A stretch of 51,175 nucleotides of DNA from contig NC_090611.1 in assembly GCF_004359215.1 (NCBI RefSeq), positions 1,759,722 through 1,810,896 of the forward strand, written 5' to 3'. The notes beneath the pieces were generated by a model that saw only the letters and a list, made by a program, of their open reading frames with translations, did not search any database and was not told where the DNA came from. Shown in pieces: positions 9,941 to 20,391 of the stretch. This DNA is from Bremia lactucae. Taxonomy: Eukaryota; Oomycota; Peronosporomycetes; Peronosporales; Peronosporaceae. Position numbers and translations under genes: made by a program. Numbering within the stretch: position 1 is the first letter of the stretch; each line of letters starts with the position of its first letter.

Positions 9941-10882
9941 TCAATGTATTCCCTTAAATGACAAGGGTGTGATCCAATCACGATGTTGATTTGGGTTCGT
10001 CAAAAGTGTGATGTCAGTATGCATCACCAGGAACAAAGCGATCGTAAATGTCGTCTCGGTATGAATGCTACTGGTGGTGCTAGTATGCATTATCATGAAC
10101 GGAGTGATTTTAAGGATCGCTCCGAGAGCCACGAAAGCTTTGACGTTAACAGGAGCCGACGGGAGAGGGACCGCAATGTCTTGCGGTTTGCTCCAGAGAA
10201 GAAAACTTTGTTGCCCTCTAAAGGCGACGCCACGAACAGTACTATATTCGGTCGTTTGATTCATCCAGGCTTTACAAGCCTGGTGAGGACGAAACGGAAA
10301 TCTTTATCGCTTCCTTTTTCCGGCATCGGTGGTACACTTGTAAGCGGGCAAAGAAGGTTACTCCTTTGTTCCACCAAGCTTGGGAGCATTTATACAGAGT
10401 GGTCGTCGTCCATGGAGTCATCACAAGATGACTCCGCACCAAAAGGGGCCGATGAAGAGTCAAATAATTCAGGCATCACCTCTTTGGTTGTTACGTGAGA
10501 GAACCCGATGGTTTCACAGCCGTGACCCCGGTTTATTTGGAGGCCTGTAAATTCTCACTGTGTCGAGCAATGACGCCAACTCGGCCCAGTCACCTACCAC
10601 GGGGGGTAGCAAGTGACTTTTCACCTGCAATTGAGGTAAATTCTTCCTCTCAGTAGACGCATGAGCGTCAACTGAACGTTTACATTACTAATAGCTTCAC
10701 AGATCCGTGCAGCGTTCAGACTTGCGGCTTCACGGGCGACGCGCACGAGTTTCGTAACCATGCGAAAACGAATAAACTTATAAACAAAAAAAATAAGGCA
10801 ATAAAACTGGTGTTTTAAGTAAAAAATCAATAATGCAAATTTACAGGAAAAAGACATAACAGTCACTATTGTGACTGTTGTT
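9941..10882. other. 3' region of family B element, no clear gene
   Basis: Between the integrase and the polypurine tract. Open stretches occur on both strands (plus 9983-10498, 171 codons; minus 9941-10264, 107 codons), but neither shows a recognisable domain. No chromodomain motif (W-x-G-Y-P) was found here, unlike in families A, D and E. The longest plus frame is Ser/Arg-rich and may be chance or a decayed linker. Confidence 0.4.
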
Positions 10883-11374
10883 AAGGGAAGGTGATGTAAC
10901 GGGGTGTCCCGTTGCAAGAAATATCCCTAGAATAGGAATGAAAACAATTATTTCCTATAAGAGAGAATAACAAAGGGCAAATATATATATTAAATATTAA
11001 TTTATTTATAACTACCAAATTTGGTAGTATTTACGCAACAAGACATCAGTTCTATCGATTGGTTGATTTGTGTTTAGATTAACCCCGTCAATCGTCACAA
11101 GACACGATTGTGCTGAGCGCAAGTAGTCGCCATACATAGTTTAGTTGTTTATATATTAAAGTCAGTAGTAGACAGAACATCGTGTCGTAAGAGCTTCATG
11201 TATTAATACACTTTTACTTTTTCTCTATTCGAAAGCCTTAGAATTTACCCTTAGTAGCTAAGTCTTCTTAGCTACTTTGAACCTTCCTCTGCACGTCGTG
11301 TACCCCACCTTCACTGTAATCAGTGTAGGTTGACTAGTAGCGTTGTCAGTACTAGCAAAAGGTGCTCCGTTACA
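10883..11374 (+). repeat. Family B 3' LTR with polypurine tract
   Basis: The polypurine tract AAGGGAAGGTGA (10883-10894) directly precedes an LTR of about 480 bp (10895-11374). The LTR begins TGTAACGGGGTGTCCCG and ends GTGCTCCGTTACA. This is the most complete family B LTR in the window and fixes the right border of the element. Confidence 0.85.
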
Positions 11375-13086
11375 AGGAGGGACCTCCGAGTGTTGCACGT
11401 GTCTTCTTGTTTAGTTACTCCGAGTCACCGCTGATTTTCTTTTGAACGGTCGCTCGATTTCTCATTCGGCCGCTAATTTGGAATTTGTGTGCATATAATC
11501 GTCTGAAAGATAGTAATACTGTTCTACAATCTTAAGTTTTTTCTGCTTCGATGGTTTATTCATTTTTTTAATTCAGAAGCAGATCGGGGGGGGGGGTGGA
11601 TTATAAGGGATGTAGTAATCCCTTTTGCATTAAAATTAAGGAACGTCAACATCCACCCCAGATTTTTACTAGACTCACCCCACCTAGGTTTGAGGCATTG
11701 AAATTAGCAAAGAACAGTCCCGTTTGTTACGATATAATTAGCCACTAGGAGTATTATATCAAAGGTGACGCCGGTGTGCGGGAGAAATCTAAATCAGAAT
11801 ATATTCAACCGCAAAACCCCGTTGCTTTGTTTTGATTTTGTTTGCGAGGGCATCAACTACTTACCGCATCTATTTTTTTATCTGAGATAGTCCACAAGCC
11901 CGGCTTTTGTGTGTGTCATACCGACTATAAGAGATACTTGCTGCTGCATGAATTTGGGCAAAGGCGGTACGTAAGTTCTTTAAAAAAATTAAGTGATTCC
12001 GTCAGTCATCCCCCATGTATCATAGTATTATCTCTTCTTTCAGCCTGAGGGTGAATTGCTGCAGTACAACGACAAGAAGAACAGACGCTACATGGAATAG
12101 TTTTCTGCTCACTCGCCACGGCGTACTTGTGCAGCCAATTTATGACAGTTTGACGCCGAACCGCTGATGCGCCCACTGAATTTACGACACGGAGCGCTGA
12201 ATTAAGCATCTTCCACGCATACGCATCATGCTGAGTGTATCCACACCTCAGACACAGAGTGAAAATTTGCACTGCTCACCTGGCGCCGCCGGAATTGGAA
12301 GGATACGGCTGTGGTTGCCGCATCGACGACGAAGATAAGGCTTTACGTGTGAATATATCTTGTATCAGTGGTGTCGAAACTGCTTCGCTCCACGAATCTA
12401 TCATTGCATAAGGCCAACATGGACATATACACGACTTACCCGCCTAACCGTAGCTCTAGCGTGATGAAGCCCATGCATGCTTGACAGCTTTGGAATCAGA
12501 AGCAATTAAGTTTACGCGCTTCAGCAGCGCATTAATCTATTGAGGCGTCTATTTCTTCGCAAATCAGGTCGCGCTTTAAGAACGGTTTTAACTACACATG
12601 CAAATCTTTGCAAGCAATTTGAGTATAAATGGCCGTGTATGTGTTTGGGTAACGCTCAGCAAGCATTTTTCTCGATTTATTTAAAATCCCGTCTGTGCTT
12701 TTAATACCAGCGATGCATTGATGAAAAATAAAGCTGTAACAAATGACTTTAGTTAGTTAGCTCGCGATCGCCGCACAAGTACCTCAAACCTTCTTCAATC
12801 TTGCACTTTTTATATAATATTCTCTAAGCTCTCTGCTAAGAATCGACGAGCATTTGCTCTGGTAATCGAAGCAATATACTGCGGCGAGCGACCCAGAGCA
12901 TTTGCGACAACCTTTAGTCGACGCCTTAGCGATGCAATCTTTATACGAGCTGTCTATGAAGGGCTTGGAGCGCCAGTCCGTTCGTCACTTAGGCAAATGA
13001 TTGCGCACACATCCCATGCACCACTCGGTCGTCCGACCGATTAACGGTGATGCGTTTTGCGCAATCTACACATTCGTGAATTATGT
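11375..13086. other. Unique gene-poor DNA with small unexplained frames
   Basis: No retroelement motif was recognised. An 11-G run lies at 11586-11596, followed by a small hairpin (AAGGGAT...ATCCCTT, about 11607-11626). On the minus strand, 12006-12272 is an 88-codon frame (ALRVVNSVGASAVRRQTVINW, then CSVCSSC), preceded at about 12280-12300 by CCAGGTGAGCA, which would fit a splice donor. This could be a remnant exon of a host gene; I do not recognise the family. Confidence 0.35.
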
Positions 13087-13684
13087 ATGTCCTGGTACCG
13101 CATATGCTACAACTGGTACGTCTACAGAGTTATTGGTGCTGCGTAAAGTGTTACTGCTTCGTAGGATTTTGCTGCTGTGTATGGTTCTGCGGTGTTGCTG
13201 CTGCGGTATTTGTTGTTGTAATTGTTGCGCTTCACAATGTTCAAATGCTGAAAACTTCCGACGAGTGGAAAGTGCGACTGCTGTTAAGCCTACTGGTCTC
13301 CCTCGAGGTTGAAGGGGTTGTAGGCTCCATTATAATAGATTTTTTTAGTAGCTCCCGTATAGCATTATGGATATATTACTATCGATGGGAAAGCTTCACA
13401 GCTATTTCATGAAAGAGTAGCTGGCGCTGGAGGCTGAGATCTTGTGCAGATTGCTGCCGTATAGGTCCCATTTGATCTTGCTGAAGCCACCATTGTCCGT
13501 TAAACTTATCGTTTGTAAGTGGCGTATTATTCTTCAGGAGTTCGATAAAGCGCTGCTGACATCAAATTCTCGACATATTTTGGGCGATACCACGACAATG
13601 TTGTTGCTACTACTGCTGGAAATTTTGATGATATCGCAGCCGGTATTTCTATATATGTTATTGCTGCTACTGTTCTACTATTGA
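13087..13684 (-). pseudogene. Gln-rich host-type reading frame, broken
   Basis: On the minus strand one frame runs with few stops. It carries QQRFIELLKNNTPLTNDKFN, then WWLQQDQMGPIRQQSAQDLS and LQRQLLFHEIAVKLSHR, two adjacent stops, and then IRELLKKSIIMEPTTPSTS. After a shift, QLQQQIPQQQHRRTIHSSK continues down to about 13087. Glutamine runs and CAG/CAA density are typical of regulatory proteins of oomycetes, but no domain is recognised. The Leu-rich plus-strand frames here are its shadow. It is either a decayed gene or exons whose introns I cannot place. Confidence 0.35.
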
Positions 13685-13729
13685 GAGCTGATCGATATTC
13701 GACAAAGCACCTTTCAAGGCATGTGCTGA

Positions 13730-13872
13730 TGTAACGGGCTTAAGTTGCCTTATTTACACAACCTCCGTTAAGTACACTTTGTGTACTTAACAAGGATGTG
13801 TATGTGATGCACATGGGTGCATTTACATTAAGAAAGGTGATGCCTATTTATTGTCATCCAAGATACGAGGCG
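13730..13872 (+). repeat. Family A LTR fragment (plus orientation)
   Basis: Starts TGTAACGGGCTTAAGTTGCC, the LTR head seen at 22711 on the other strand. It keeps the ATTTACA and GATGCACATGGGTGCATT blocks and breaks off at AAGATACGAGGCG, joined directly to gag. About 400 bp of LTR are deleted. Confidence 0.75.
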
Positions 13873-14820
13873 TTGCTCAGTTGGAGCAGTTTAGGGCATT
13901 TGTGCTCGGACAGCGGAGAGCCGCGTCCGAGGCACAAAGCCATGCCGCGGCAGAGTCTGTCACTCAGACTCAGGATGAACTTAGGCGCGAGAAGGCTCGG
14001 AGCAAGGTTCTTAACAGGACTGTTGAGATGCTCTCCGCCCGGCCGCATCAGCCGTCGGATGGACCCGCCCAAGTTCGATGGAACTGCGGCTTACACTATT
14101 CTCCACTGGCTTTTAGCTGTGGAGCAATGCGGTGTCGCCCAGCTCATCAAGGACGACAGCCGGATGGTGTCGCCGATGGTGCCGCCGAACAACAAAGTGT
14201 TTCTTCAGGTGCGCTTCTTTGGAGCGCGACAGGCGAAGCGATCTCTGCAAGAGTATGTGCAAGAAATGCGCTCGCTGTCGGCGTCCATAACCGTAGGTCC
14301 AATTTCGGAGCTCATTAAGGTGCTCACGTTTATGAACGGACTATGGCATGGCCCATCGCGACAGGCCCTTTTCAGAAAGGTGCCGTCGACGATGGAAGAG
14401 GCAATCCAAATTACCTTAGTTGAGGAGTTATCCTACAACAGTGCCTCGGCGACAGCTTGATATAAGCCGTCGGCCGAGAGGTCAGATGCTACTCCTATGG
14501 AGTTGGGCAATGCAGACGTAATCTGTTATAAATGCGGCAAGCGAGGCCATATAATGGCTTGCTGCTATGCCAGATTTTCTGCAAGGGCTAAGACGCTTAG
14601 CAAGAGGACTCCCTACCCGAAGGGTGATGGTAAGAGCCATCGTGCAAGTTGCATGAGATCTCCATCGACCCTGAGGGTACTGGAAATGTAGAAACGCAGT
14701 AAAGGCGGGATGCTCCACTTTGAAGCTACCCCTAAATCTAGAGTTATCGAACAAACGAGTTGCATAGTCCCTGATGTTCCGAAATTTCGGACCTCAACCC
14801 TGCTGGTCTATTACGAGCAC
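13873..14820 (+). pseudogene. gag and start of protease, family A (rearranged copy)
   Basis: A plus-strand copy of the gag found at 20990-22045. An N-terminal piece carries AQLEQFRAFVLGQRRAASEA. After a frameshift near 14060 comes DPPKFDGTAAYTILHWLLAV, and then QVRFFGARQAKRSLQEYVQE. It has an in-frame deletion of about 35 residues between DDSRMVS and PPNNKV relative to the other copy. The zinc knuckle CYKCGKRGHIMACC fits CX2CX4HX4C and is intact. A TGA at 14458-14460 separates capsid and knuckle. After about 14760 the protease leader begins (RTSTLLVYY) and is cut at an inversion near 14822. Confidence 0.8.
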
Positions 14821-14825
14821 GCCGT

Positions 14826-14990
14826 TCGTTAAAAGAACGGTCGCCTCTTCTCGCTTGCCATCCTGGCAAAGTGACTCAAAAGCCGCCGGTTTATCTTAAG
14901 AAGCCGCGAGTTTTACAAAAATCTGTGATGCTCCCAAATCCACAAGGATGGTCATCACATGGTCATAGCCTCGTATTAGAGCACTAAAGC
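14826..14990 (-). pseudogene. Inverted protease fragment of family A
   Basis: Plus-strand sequence GAACGGTCGCCTCTTCTCGC and what follows matches 20797-20950, where it is the antisense of the family A protease. It therefore reads on the minus strand here and meets the plus-strand gag/protease copy ending at about 14820 head to head. Confidence 0.7.
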
Positions 14991-14994
14991 CTGT

Positions 14995-15700
14995 TTAATA
15001 CTAAACTCCTCCATTTCCGCTGTAGAGATCGCTTGGTGTAGAAACTCTAATTTTTGCCGGAGCAGGTGGGTCTTAACAGGACCGTCTGCAAGACCTTAAA
15101 TAAACACAGTTAACTGCGCTGGTTCATCTATCGGATGACTACAGATACAACTGCCCAGACATCATGTATGTTGGGCATAAGCGTGAATGTCACGCTTGCC
15201 CTGCTTCAAATCCAGGAGCTCGGCATGAGCCCTGAATTCGGCACGTGGCGGTTCAAATGTTTATCAGAGCCGGGTCTTTCAGACCTCATACGACCCAAAG
15301 ACTAATGGGCCGTGAAGATTGAGCCCCAAGGCCCAAGATTTGGCACGTCCGGCTAAGTTGGACATACCAAAATCGCACTTTCGCTGCATCATCACTGATA
15401 CGAGGAGCTTCCAATGGCGTCGTCCAATTCAACGAACCGTCTCAAAAAGGAGTTGCCTTAGACTGCCTTAAACTTAGATATTTCTATTTTTAAGCTTTCG
15501 GGTCGACGCGGAAGCGTCGCCCATTAGCCGCATATACATGCTGCTGTCTCTCAACAAATCCAACTTTTGCGCACCCTGATCTCTCAACACCTCCGAGGTT
15601 GAGAGCCTTGCTGGTGAAGCAAGATTGCTTTCTCTTGGGCCCCGTCGAGTTCGTGTTGAATGAACTCGGCTATGACGGCATGCTGTTCATCTCTACCCAG
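14995..15700 (-). pseudogene. gag fragment of family B type (minus)
   Basis: The reverse complement of the family B gag region 5250-5960, recognisable on the minus strand as the capsid part and the GRDEQ/AEFIQHELDG N-terminal part (15600-15700). It begins abruptly at the outer edge of the family A LTR at 15701, so the A element interrupted it or recombined with it. Confidence 0.7.
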
Positions 15701-16267
15701 TGTAGGCGGGCACGTCGTAATGCGGCCACGCTCTACTTAGGCACACACCCTAGCACAGCGAGGAAGTGTTTGCACCTGCTTCTCTTACGTGCAGTGAATA
15801 AGTAGTGGTGGGCGCGTTAGCGACCTCGCCGAACACACTAAGAACTCTGGTTAAGTGTCGTCACGGGAGCGGTAATCCGTCTCCTCGTGCGCACTTATTA
15901 AGTAGGAAGTAGTTCTCAGATTGATTATATTTAATAGAATTAATTATAAATACCTATTTTTACCAATTAAAATGTCATCTCTATAGATATCATTTAATAT
16001 GTATTGCGAGCGTATCATTCTAGATACCTCGCGTAACGGATGACGCTAGCCGTCATCATGGATGACGCTGGGCGTCATCCCTCCTAATGTGAATGCACCC
16101 ATGTGCATCACATACACAAGTGTTGGTCACAAATGCGCACCACACCCGAGTGCTGGGTCTAATTACTATTATGAAGTTATTGACCATCCCCTTAAGTACA
16201 TCAAGTGTACTTAATGGGATTGTGTAATATTAAGGCAACTTTAGCTCGTTACACCATCTTCCTTTTT
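15701..16267 (-). repeat. Family A 3' LTR with polypurine tract
   Basis: LTR of 553 bp (15701-16253), minus orientation, TGTAACGAGC...CCGCCTACA. The minus strand immediately before it reads AAAAGGAAGATGG (16254-16267), the polypurine tract, which proves that this is the 3' LTR of a minus-strand element. Confidence 0.85.
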
Positions 16268-16385
16268 AAAAACGAATTTACATTTTTAATTTCGACAAAG
16301 AGGAGAGAGGAACTGCGAGCAGCTTTTCGCGCCGCTAGTTCACTCGATCACTCTCGCGCACGTGTTTTCATACACGGCGCCCAAG

Positions 16386-17400
16386 ATGCCACCTAAAAGG
16401 GGCCACGTTGGTGGGTCGTCTGCGAAGACGCCCACTCAACCTCGCACTAAGCGCACGCGCCGCGTTAATTCGCCGGCCGCGTCTAATGCCTTAGTCGAAA
16501 CGCCGACAGCCACTGCGGCTGTCGCGTTAACAGGGCTAAAGGATCCATCCCACTTTTACAGTGAGGATGTTGATCCGTCGCTCATTGTCGACTACAATGA
16601 GTCGACACCGTTGCCGTCACCTCATAGTAGTGATGCGGACAACGAGCTCATGAGGAAGGACGATGGCGCATTATTGCCCATTCAAACTTCTCTCATGCCT
16701 CACAACACGGAGACAGCATCATTTACGAATGCTGTCTCGTCGTCTGCGCTGGAAAGCGCAGCGACAGGTAATGAGAGCCCATAAGGGCGCAGCCGCTTCT
16801 CCGTTGGGTAAAACCGCAACGCCTTATGCTCGGACCATAATCCATAATGGTTCTGACATAGATGATTCGGAGCCTAAACCTGCCGACGACACGTGAACGT
16901 GCTCAGTCAACGCTACTTCTGCTAGTCCATTTGAGACTAGCGAAGAGGTCTCAGCTGGTGCTCCTTTACATAGGCAGCCATCAAGCCGGACACGTCAATA
17001 CGTAGGTTATCGATCGGTTCCAAGAATCAAAACTCTTCGGGTAACCTTACCATTGAACGAGGATCTGTTTTCTTTGCCTCACGGAGCGGTGGGTAAGCAA
17101 CCTTCCAACAAGGAAGCGTTGGTCCCACCCGTATCCATCAGTGCAGGCGGCACCCGATAGGAGTGGCGATCTCGTCCACCTACTCGCGGCTGCCTTACCT
17201 TCGTCCGTTCAGTCATAGGCGTTAAGGGCTGCTGAAGGACGTATTGCGGATCTCGAGGGATAAGTCTCGCGACTGACCTCGGATCTTTTCTTATGTTTGA
17301 GCGAAGGTTCGTCAGGGTTATGAACGCCTGAAGACTCGCTTGGACCTTTTCGAGAGGATAATGCTGAGGGATCCGCGTTACTCGCGTGATGTCTCTCGCT
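16386..17400 (+). pseudogene. Antisense accessory frame, family A copy 1
   Basis: On the strand opposite to gag-pol, starting at an ATG 133 bp inside the 3' LTR: MPPKRGHVGGSS, a basic then Ser/Pro/Asp-rich, disordered N-terminus. It is nearly identical to copies at 22844 and 50674. Here a short indel near 16750 ends the frame at 16784, and the protein continues in another frame to 16896. About 370 bp present in copy 2 are deleted at 16912. The rest runs past the antisense chromodomain to a coiled coil, ALRAAEGRIADLEG then VSRLTSDL (17219-17290), which is broken by a stop and a frameshift. A conserved TCACTCT at 16348-16354 resembles an oomycete initiator. Function is unknown. Confidence 0.6.
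16990..17160 (-). pseudogene. Chromodomain remnant of family A pol
   Basis: In shifting minus-strand frames it reads VPPALMD, then FLVGRLLTHRSVRQRKQILV, a stop, GYPKSFDSWN and LDGCL/LMAAY. This is the FLVxRLLxHRxV...ILVxWxGYPxSxDSWEP pattern of the chromodomain found at the C-terminus of chromovirus integrases, used in choosing heterochromatic targets. It is broken by a TAG where R/L normally follows W, and by frameshifts. Confidence 0.7.
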
Positions 17401-17571
17401 CGCCGAGTCTTGTTCGTGGTGGGAGGAGTCGGTCGGCTGATAGCTTTTCGCCTTCACCGTCCCTCTCACCCGAACGACGCTCGACTCACAGTCGACGTCA
17501 CCATCGGTCTCCTTAGACGGATGGGGATATGTGACCTCATTTGGGTCTACACACCATTTCAGACGACCCAC
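17209..17571 (-). pseudogene. Integrase-chromodomain linker of family A pol
   Basis: A 120-codon minus-strand frame with a polar, Ser/Pro-rich composition (PSKETDGDVDCESSVV, DPSALSSRKGPSESSG), stopping at NAYD. It lies between the integrase C-terminus and the chromodomain, so it is the linker in the sense direction. The same DNA read on the plus strand encodes the coiled coil of the antisense frame, so one or both strands have been under coding constraint. Confidence 0.5.
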
Positions 17572-18263
17572 GTAAAATACGGCGAAAGAATGAGCCTATA
17601 ATTTAGGTCTCCAACCTCTTCGACCTCCGTTAAGGGCCCAATGAAACGCGGCAACAACTTCGTAGTACCTCCAGGTAGTACAGAAAATGCATTCTTAGGT
17701 AGGGTAGCAGTACTTAATAGTACCTTTTCACCCACTCTAAAGCGTTCATTATTTTTGCGACCATTTCGGTCCGCATGTTCTTTTTGCTTGTCCTGTGGGC
17801 TTGCCATCGCGTCACGTACTTTTCGTGTGATGGCTAATCGCTAATCGCTCATCCGCAAAGCGTTGACCTCGCTCACGCTTTTAGCATCAAACTCGTCTAT
17901 GATACCGCCGAGAGGTCGGTCATAAGGCTAATTTTTATTGACCACTGCTTAACTGGCAGGGTCACTAGGGCAAATTACTATCTTTGAGATGATACCCTCG
18001 CGGGTCATCGTCGTATTGACGAAACTATGTCCCTCTTTCGCACCGGGCATAGTGAGGGGCCCTCCCCCACTAAGACTCGGGGTGTGCACAAACGAGACTG
18101 GCGTCCGAGGATGGCGCAGTCCATTAATATAAAACGGTGTCTCACCCGTGCTGGCGTGGACACTGTTATTTATACCGAACTCCACAAAGGGCAATTGCTT
18201 GCTCCACTCTTCGGGAGTTGCTATAGGGATCACAAGGTGACAGCTGATGCCATAACATGACAT
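17559..18263 (-). pseudogene. Integrase, truncated, family A
   Basis: Only the end of the integrase core is left: PEEWSKQLPFVEFGINNSVH and TGETPFYINGLRHPRTPVSF (18263-17949). The C-terminal piece at 17807-17559 reads ASPQDKQKEHADRNGRKN, RFRVGEKVLLSTA and LPRFIGPLTEVEEVGDLNYR, which is the GPY/F-type C-terminal domain. The zinc-binding H-H-C-C segment and the first two catalytic acids are absent because RNase H runs straight into this part. It cannot integrate. Confidence 0.8.
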
Positions 18264-19000
18264 CGCTGTAGCTAAAGCGATTTAGCTTAGCTTTCAGGTG
18301 CGACGGGAGGGGAACCTTTCGTCCACCAAAGTGATGCAACAGTAGGCGACAATGGTCGTCCTGACTGAAGCTCTCTTTTACCTCAGTGGCTAATGAGCCT
18401 GTCACGTGGTATGCCTTCATGGCTGCCAACGTTGACCGCTGAAATTGTGCTTTAGCACTAGACACACTTTCCTGGTGTCTCACCTCGAAGTCTGGTCTGC
18501 GCGATAAAGCGTCAGCCAAGACATTTGACTTACCCGGCTTGTATATAACTTTTAAATTAAATTCAGAGAAGAATGTAAGCCATCTTGCCATTCTAGGCGA
18601 GAGGTGCGGTGGGTTTATTGCGGTACGCAGTGATGCGTGATCCGTATAAACCACAAATGGTTCGGTGTCCAATAGGTGCACACGAAATTTGACAAGAGCA
18701 TACTTTATTGAAAGTAGTTCTTTGTCATATACGGGTAATTCAGTTCCGCGGCTTTTAAAAGCCGGGACTGATAAGAGATGACGCGGTCAACGCCGTCGTC
18801 ATCCCTTCTGCATGAGCGCGCTGCCGATTGCAAAGTTACTTGCATCGTAGACGACGCTAAAGGGCTTATCCTCGTCTGGTAATGCCAAGACCGGTCTACA
18901 AGAGATTGCTTCAGTGATGTGAACGCATCATCTTGTTCTTTTAACCAAACCCATTCTGCGTTCTTTTGAAGGAGCTAAAATAATGGTTTAGTTTGCTCTG
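18166..19000 (-). pseudogene. RNase H, family A
   Basis: The 171-codon frame 18681-18166 reads LLDTEPFVVYTDHASLRTAI, RMARWLTFFSEFNLKVIYKP and SNVLADALSRRPDFEV, the second half of the gypsy RNase H with the YTDHASL acidic residue and the C-terminal DALSR. The upstream half (about 18690-19000) is present in broken frames. After DALSRRP the frame runs into the truncated integrase. Confidence 0.8.
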
Positions 19001-19039
19001 CATAATTCTTGCTATATTTATTTAAGTAATTAGCGAGCC

Positions 19040-19890
19040 CTAGGAATTGGCGCAATCCTTCACATGCCGTGGGATTGGCCATTCCTTTACTAAGTTTATC
19101 TTGTCTGGGTCTGCTCGTACACCATGTGTACCAACGATGCAGCCCAGTACAGGTATCTCAGGGACCCCCATGACGCACTTTTGCAAGTTGACGTACAATT
19201 GGGCGTCCTTTAAAGTCTATAACTTAGCGTCTAAATGATGCTTGTGCGACTCTATTGCACGCAGCCCGTCCTCGGCCCTACTACGCACGAATACATCGTC
19301 AAAGTAATGGGACGCGTAGGCACGGTGCTGACGCATCACGTGAGCCACCACTGGGTTGAATGTAGGCGGTGGGTTTTCCAATTTTAGGGCGTCACAAGCC
19401 ACTCCCAAAGCATACCGCTTGGGGTGCTTACTGCCGTTTTGGCTACATCGGACTCCTCTCATGAGTACCTGATACTAGCCATCCTTCAAATTCAACGGGA
19501 AAAGATAGTTGACTTTCCCATGGAGTTCAACAAGACATCTGTCCGCGGGATTGGCGCTTGCGCCGGTACGGTCGCCGTATTCAGCTTATTGTAAGCATGA
19601 ACCACGCGCCATCCACCTGTGGCTTTACGCACACAAAAGGTCGGGCTGCAGTGAGGCGATTTGCTCTCACGCACATGTCCCGCCTTGGCTCGCTTGTCGA
19701 AGAACTCATCGATATAATCGACTTGTTCTTTCGGCAACGGCCATTGCCTGGTCACACAATACTTGGTGCCAGGTTCGAGGTCTATCTCGTGCCCGATGCC
19801 CCTATCTGCTGGTAGGCGGCTCGGCACTTCTTCTGGGAACACATCACGATGTTTCCACAGAACCTCGAAGAACGGACTGTATCTCAAGGC
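19040..19890 (-). pseudogene. Reverse transcriptase, family A
   Basis: The frame 19887-19492 starts RYSPFFEVLWKHRDVFPEEV, continues HEIDLEPGTKYCVTRQWPLP and TFCVRKATGGWRVVHAYNKL, and ends TDVLLNSMGKSTIFS. The following frame, 19462-19217, has NPVVAHVMRQHRAYASHYFD with YFDD, the catalytic Asp pair. Stops and a frameshift lie between the fingers and the palm. About 60 residues around the LNLKDGY region are degraded. Confidence 0.85.
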
Positions 19891-20250
19891 ATTCCAGCCT
19901 TGAGCAGCGAACCGTGTATTTGTATTTTTGTCCGTTCTAGATCACTCTTGTCCATTGTGGACGACGAGCAACAGTCCACCAAGTCCTCTTTTGGAACTGG
20001 TGTGACTATTTCGTGGATCTTTCCTTCCTTTAACTCGGCAAGGAACAGACCCCACGACATTTCCGGGAGATTTACTATCTCCTCGGTAGATTTAAAGACT
20101 TGACGGAGCACCTCAACTGAGGATGCCTCTGCAATTTCGTCTTTGGCGGCCTCGAACACCTCGTTCAAAGGCCCGTCCTCGCTAATAGGAACTGATACAA
20201 ACGTCACTCTCCGATTGTCACTCGTTTAGACGTGCCTTTGATCGTCCTAA
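19884..20250 (-). pseudogene. Protease-RT spacer of family A pol
   Basis: A 107-codon frame (20207-19884), acidic and helical: PLNEVFEAAKDEIAEASSVE, LFLAELKEGKIHEIVTPVPK and DLVDCCSSSTMDKSDLERTK. It lies in the pol order between protease and RT. Similar spacers occur in oomycete gypsy polyproteins, but no catalytic motif is visible and the function is unknown. It overlaps by a few bases with the RT frame and probably belonged to one polyprotein. Confidence 0.55.
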
Positions 20251-20391
20251 TCTGTCGGGTATTCGCTCTCTGAGTAACGACGAGATTTTTGGGAAGCGGG
20301 TGCCGTTGCTCTCCTGGCTAACGCACCCCTTCCAATCGCACCAGGCTCTAGGCGCCGTGCCGGTTCATGCGACGCTTGACTTCCTGTCAGC

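Larger units (their letters stand above)
4440..11374 (+). mobile_element. Family B Ty3/gypsy retrotransposon, decayed
   Basis: A plus-strand LTR element in the order LTR, primer binding site, gag, protease, reverse transcriptase, RNase H, integrase, 3' region, polypurine tract, LTR. LTR ends read TGTAACGGGG and CCGTTACA. Every coding module is broken by stops and frameshifts, so it is not autonomous. The 5' LTR is rearranged: a truncated copy at 4440-4910 is followed by an internally deleted copy at 4911-5044. The RT and integrase motifs place it with chromodomain-type gypsy elements, although no chromodomain could be read in its 3' region. Confidence 0.85.

Noticed and set aside
10140..10500. 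Chromodomain in the family B 3' region
   Set aside because: I looked for the W-x-G-Y-P and SWEP motifs in all plus frames between the integrase and the polypurine tract and did not find them.
11586..11596. 11-G run as a polypurine tract of an LTR element
   Set aside because: No TG-starting LTR follows, and the neighbouring DNA shows no retroelement similarity.
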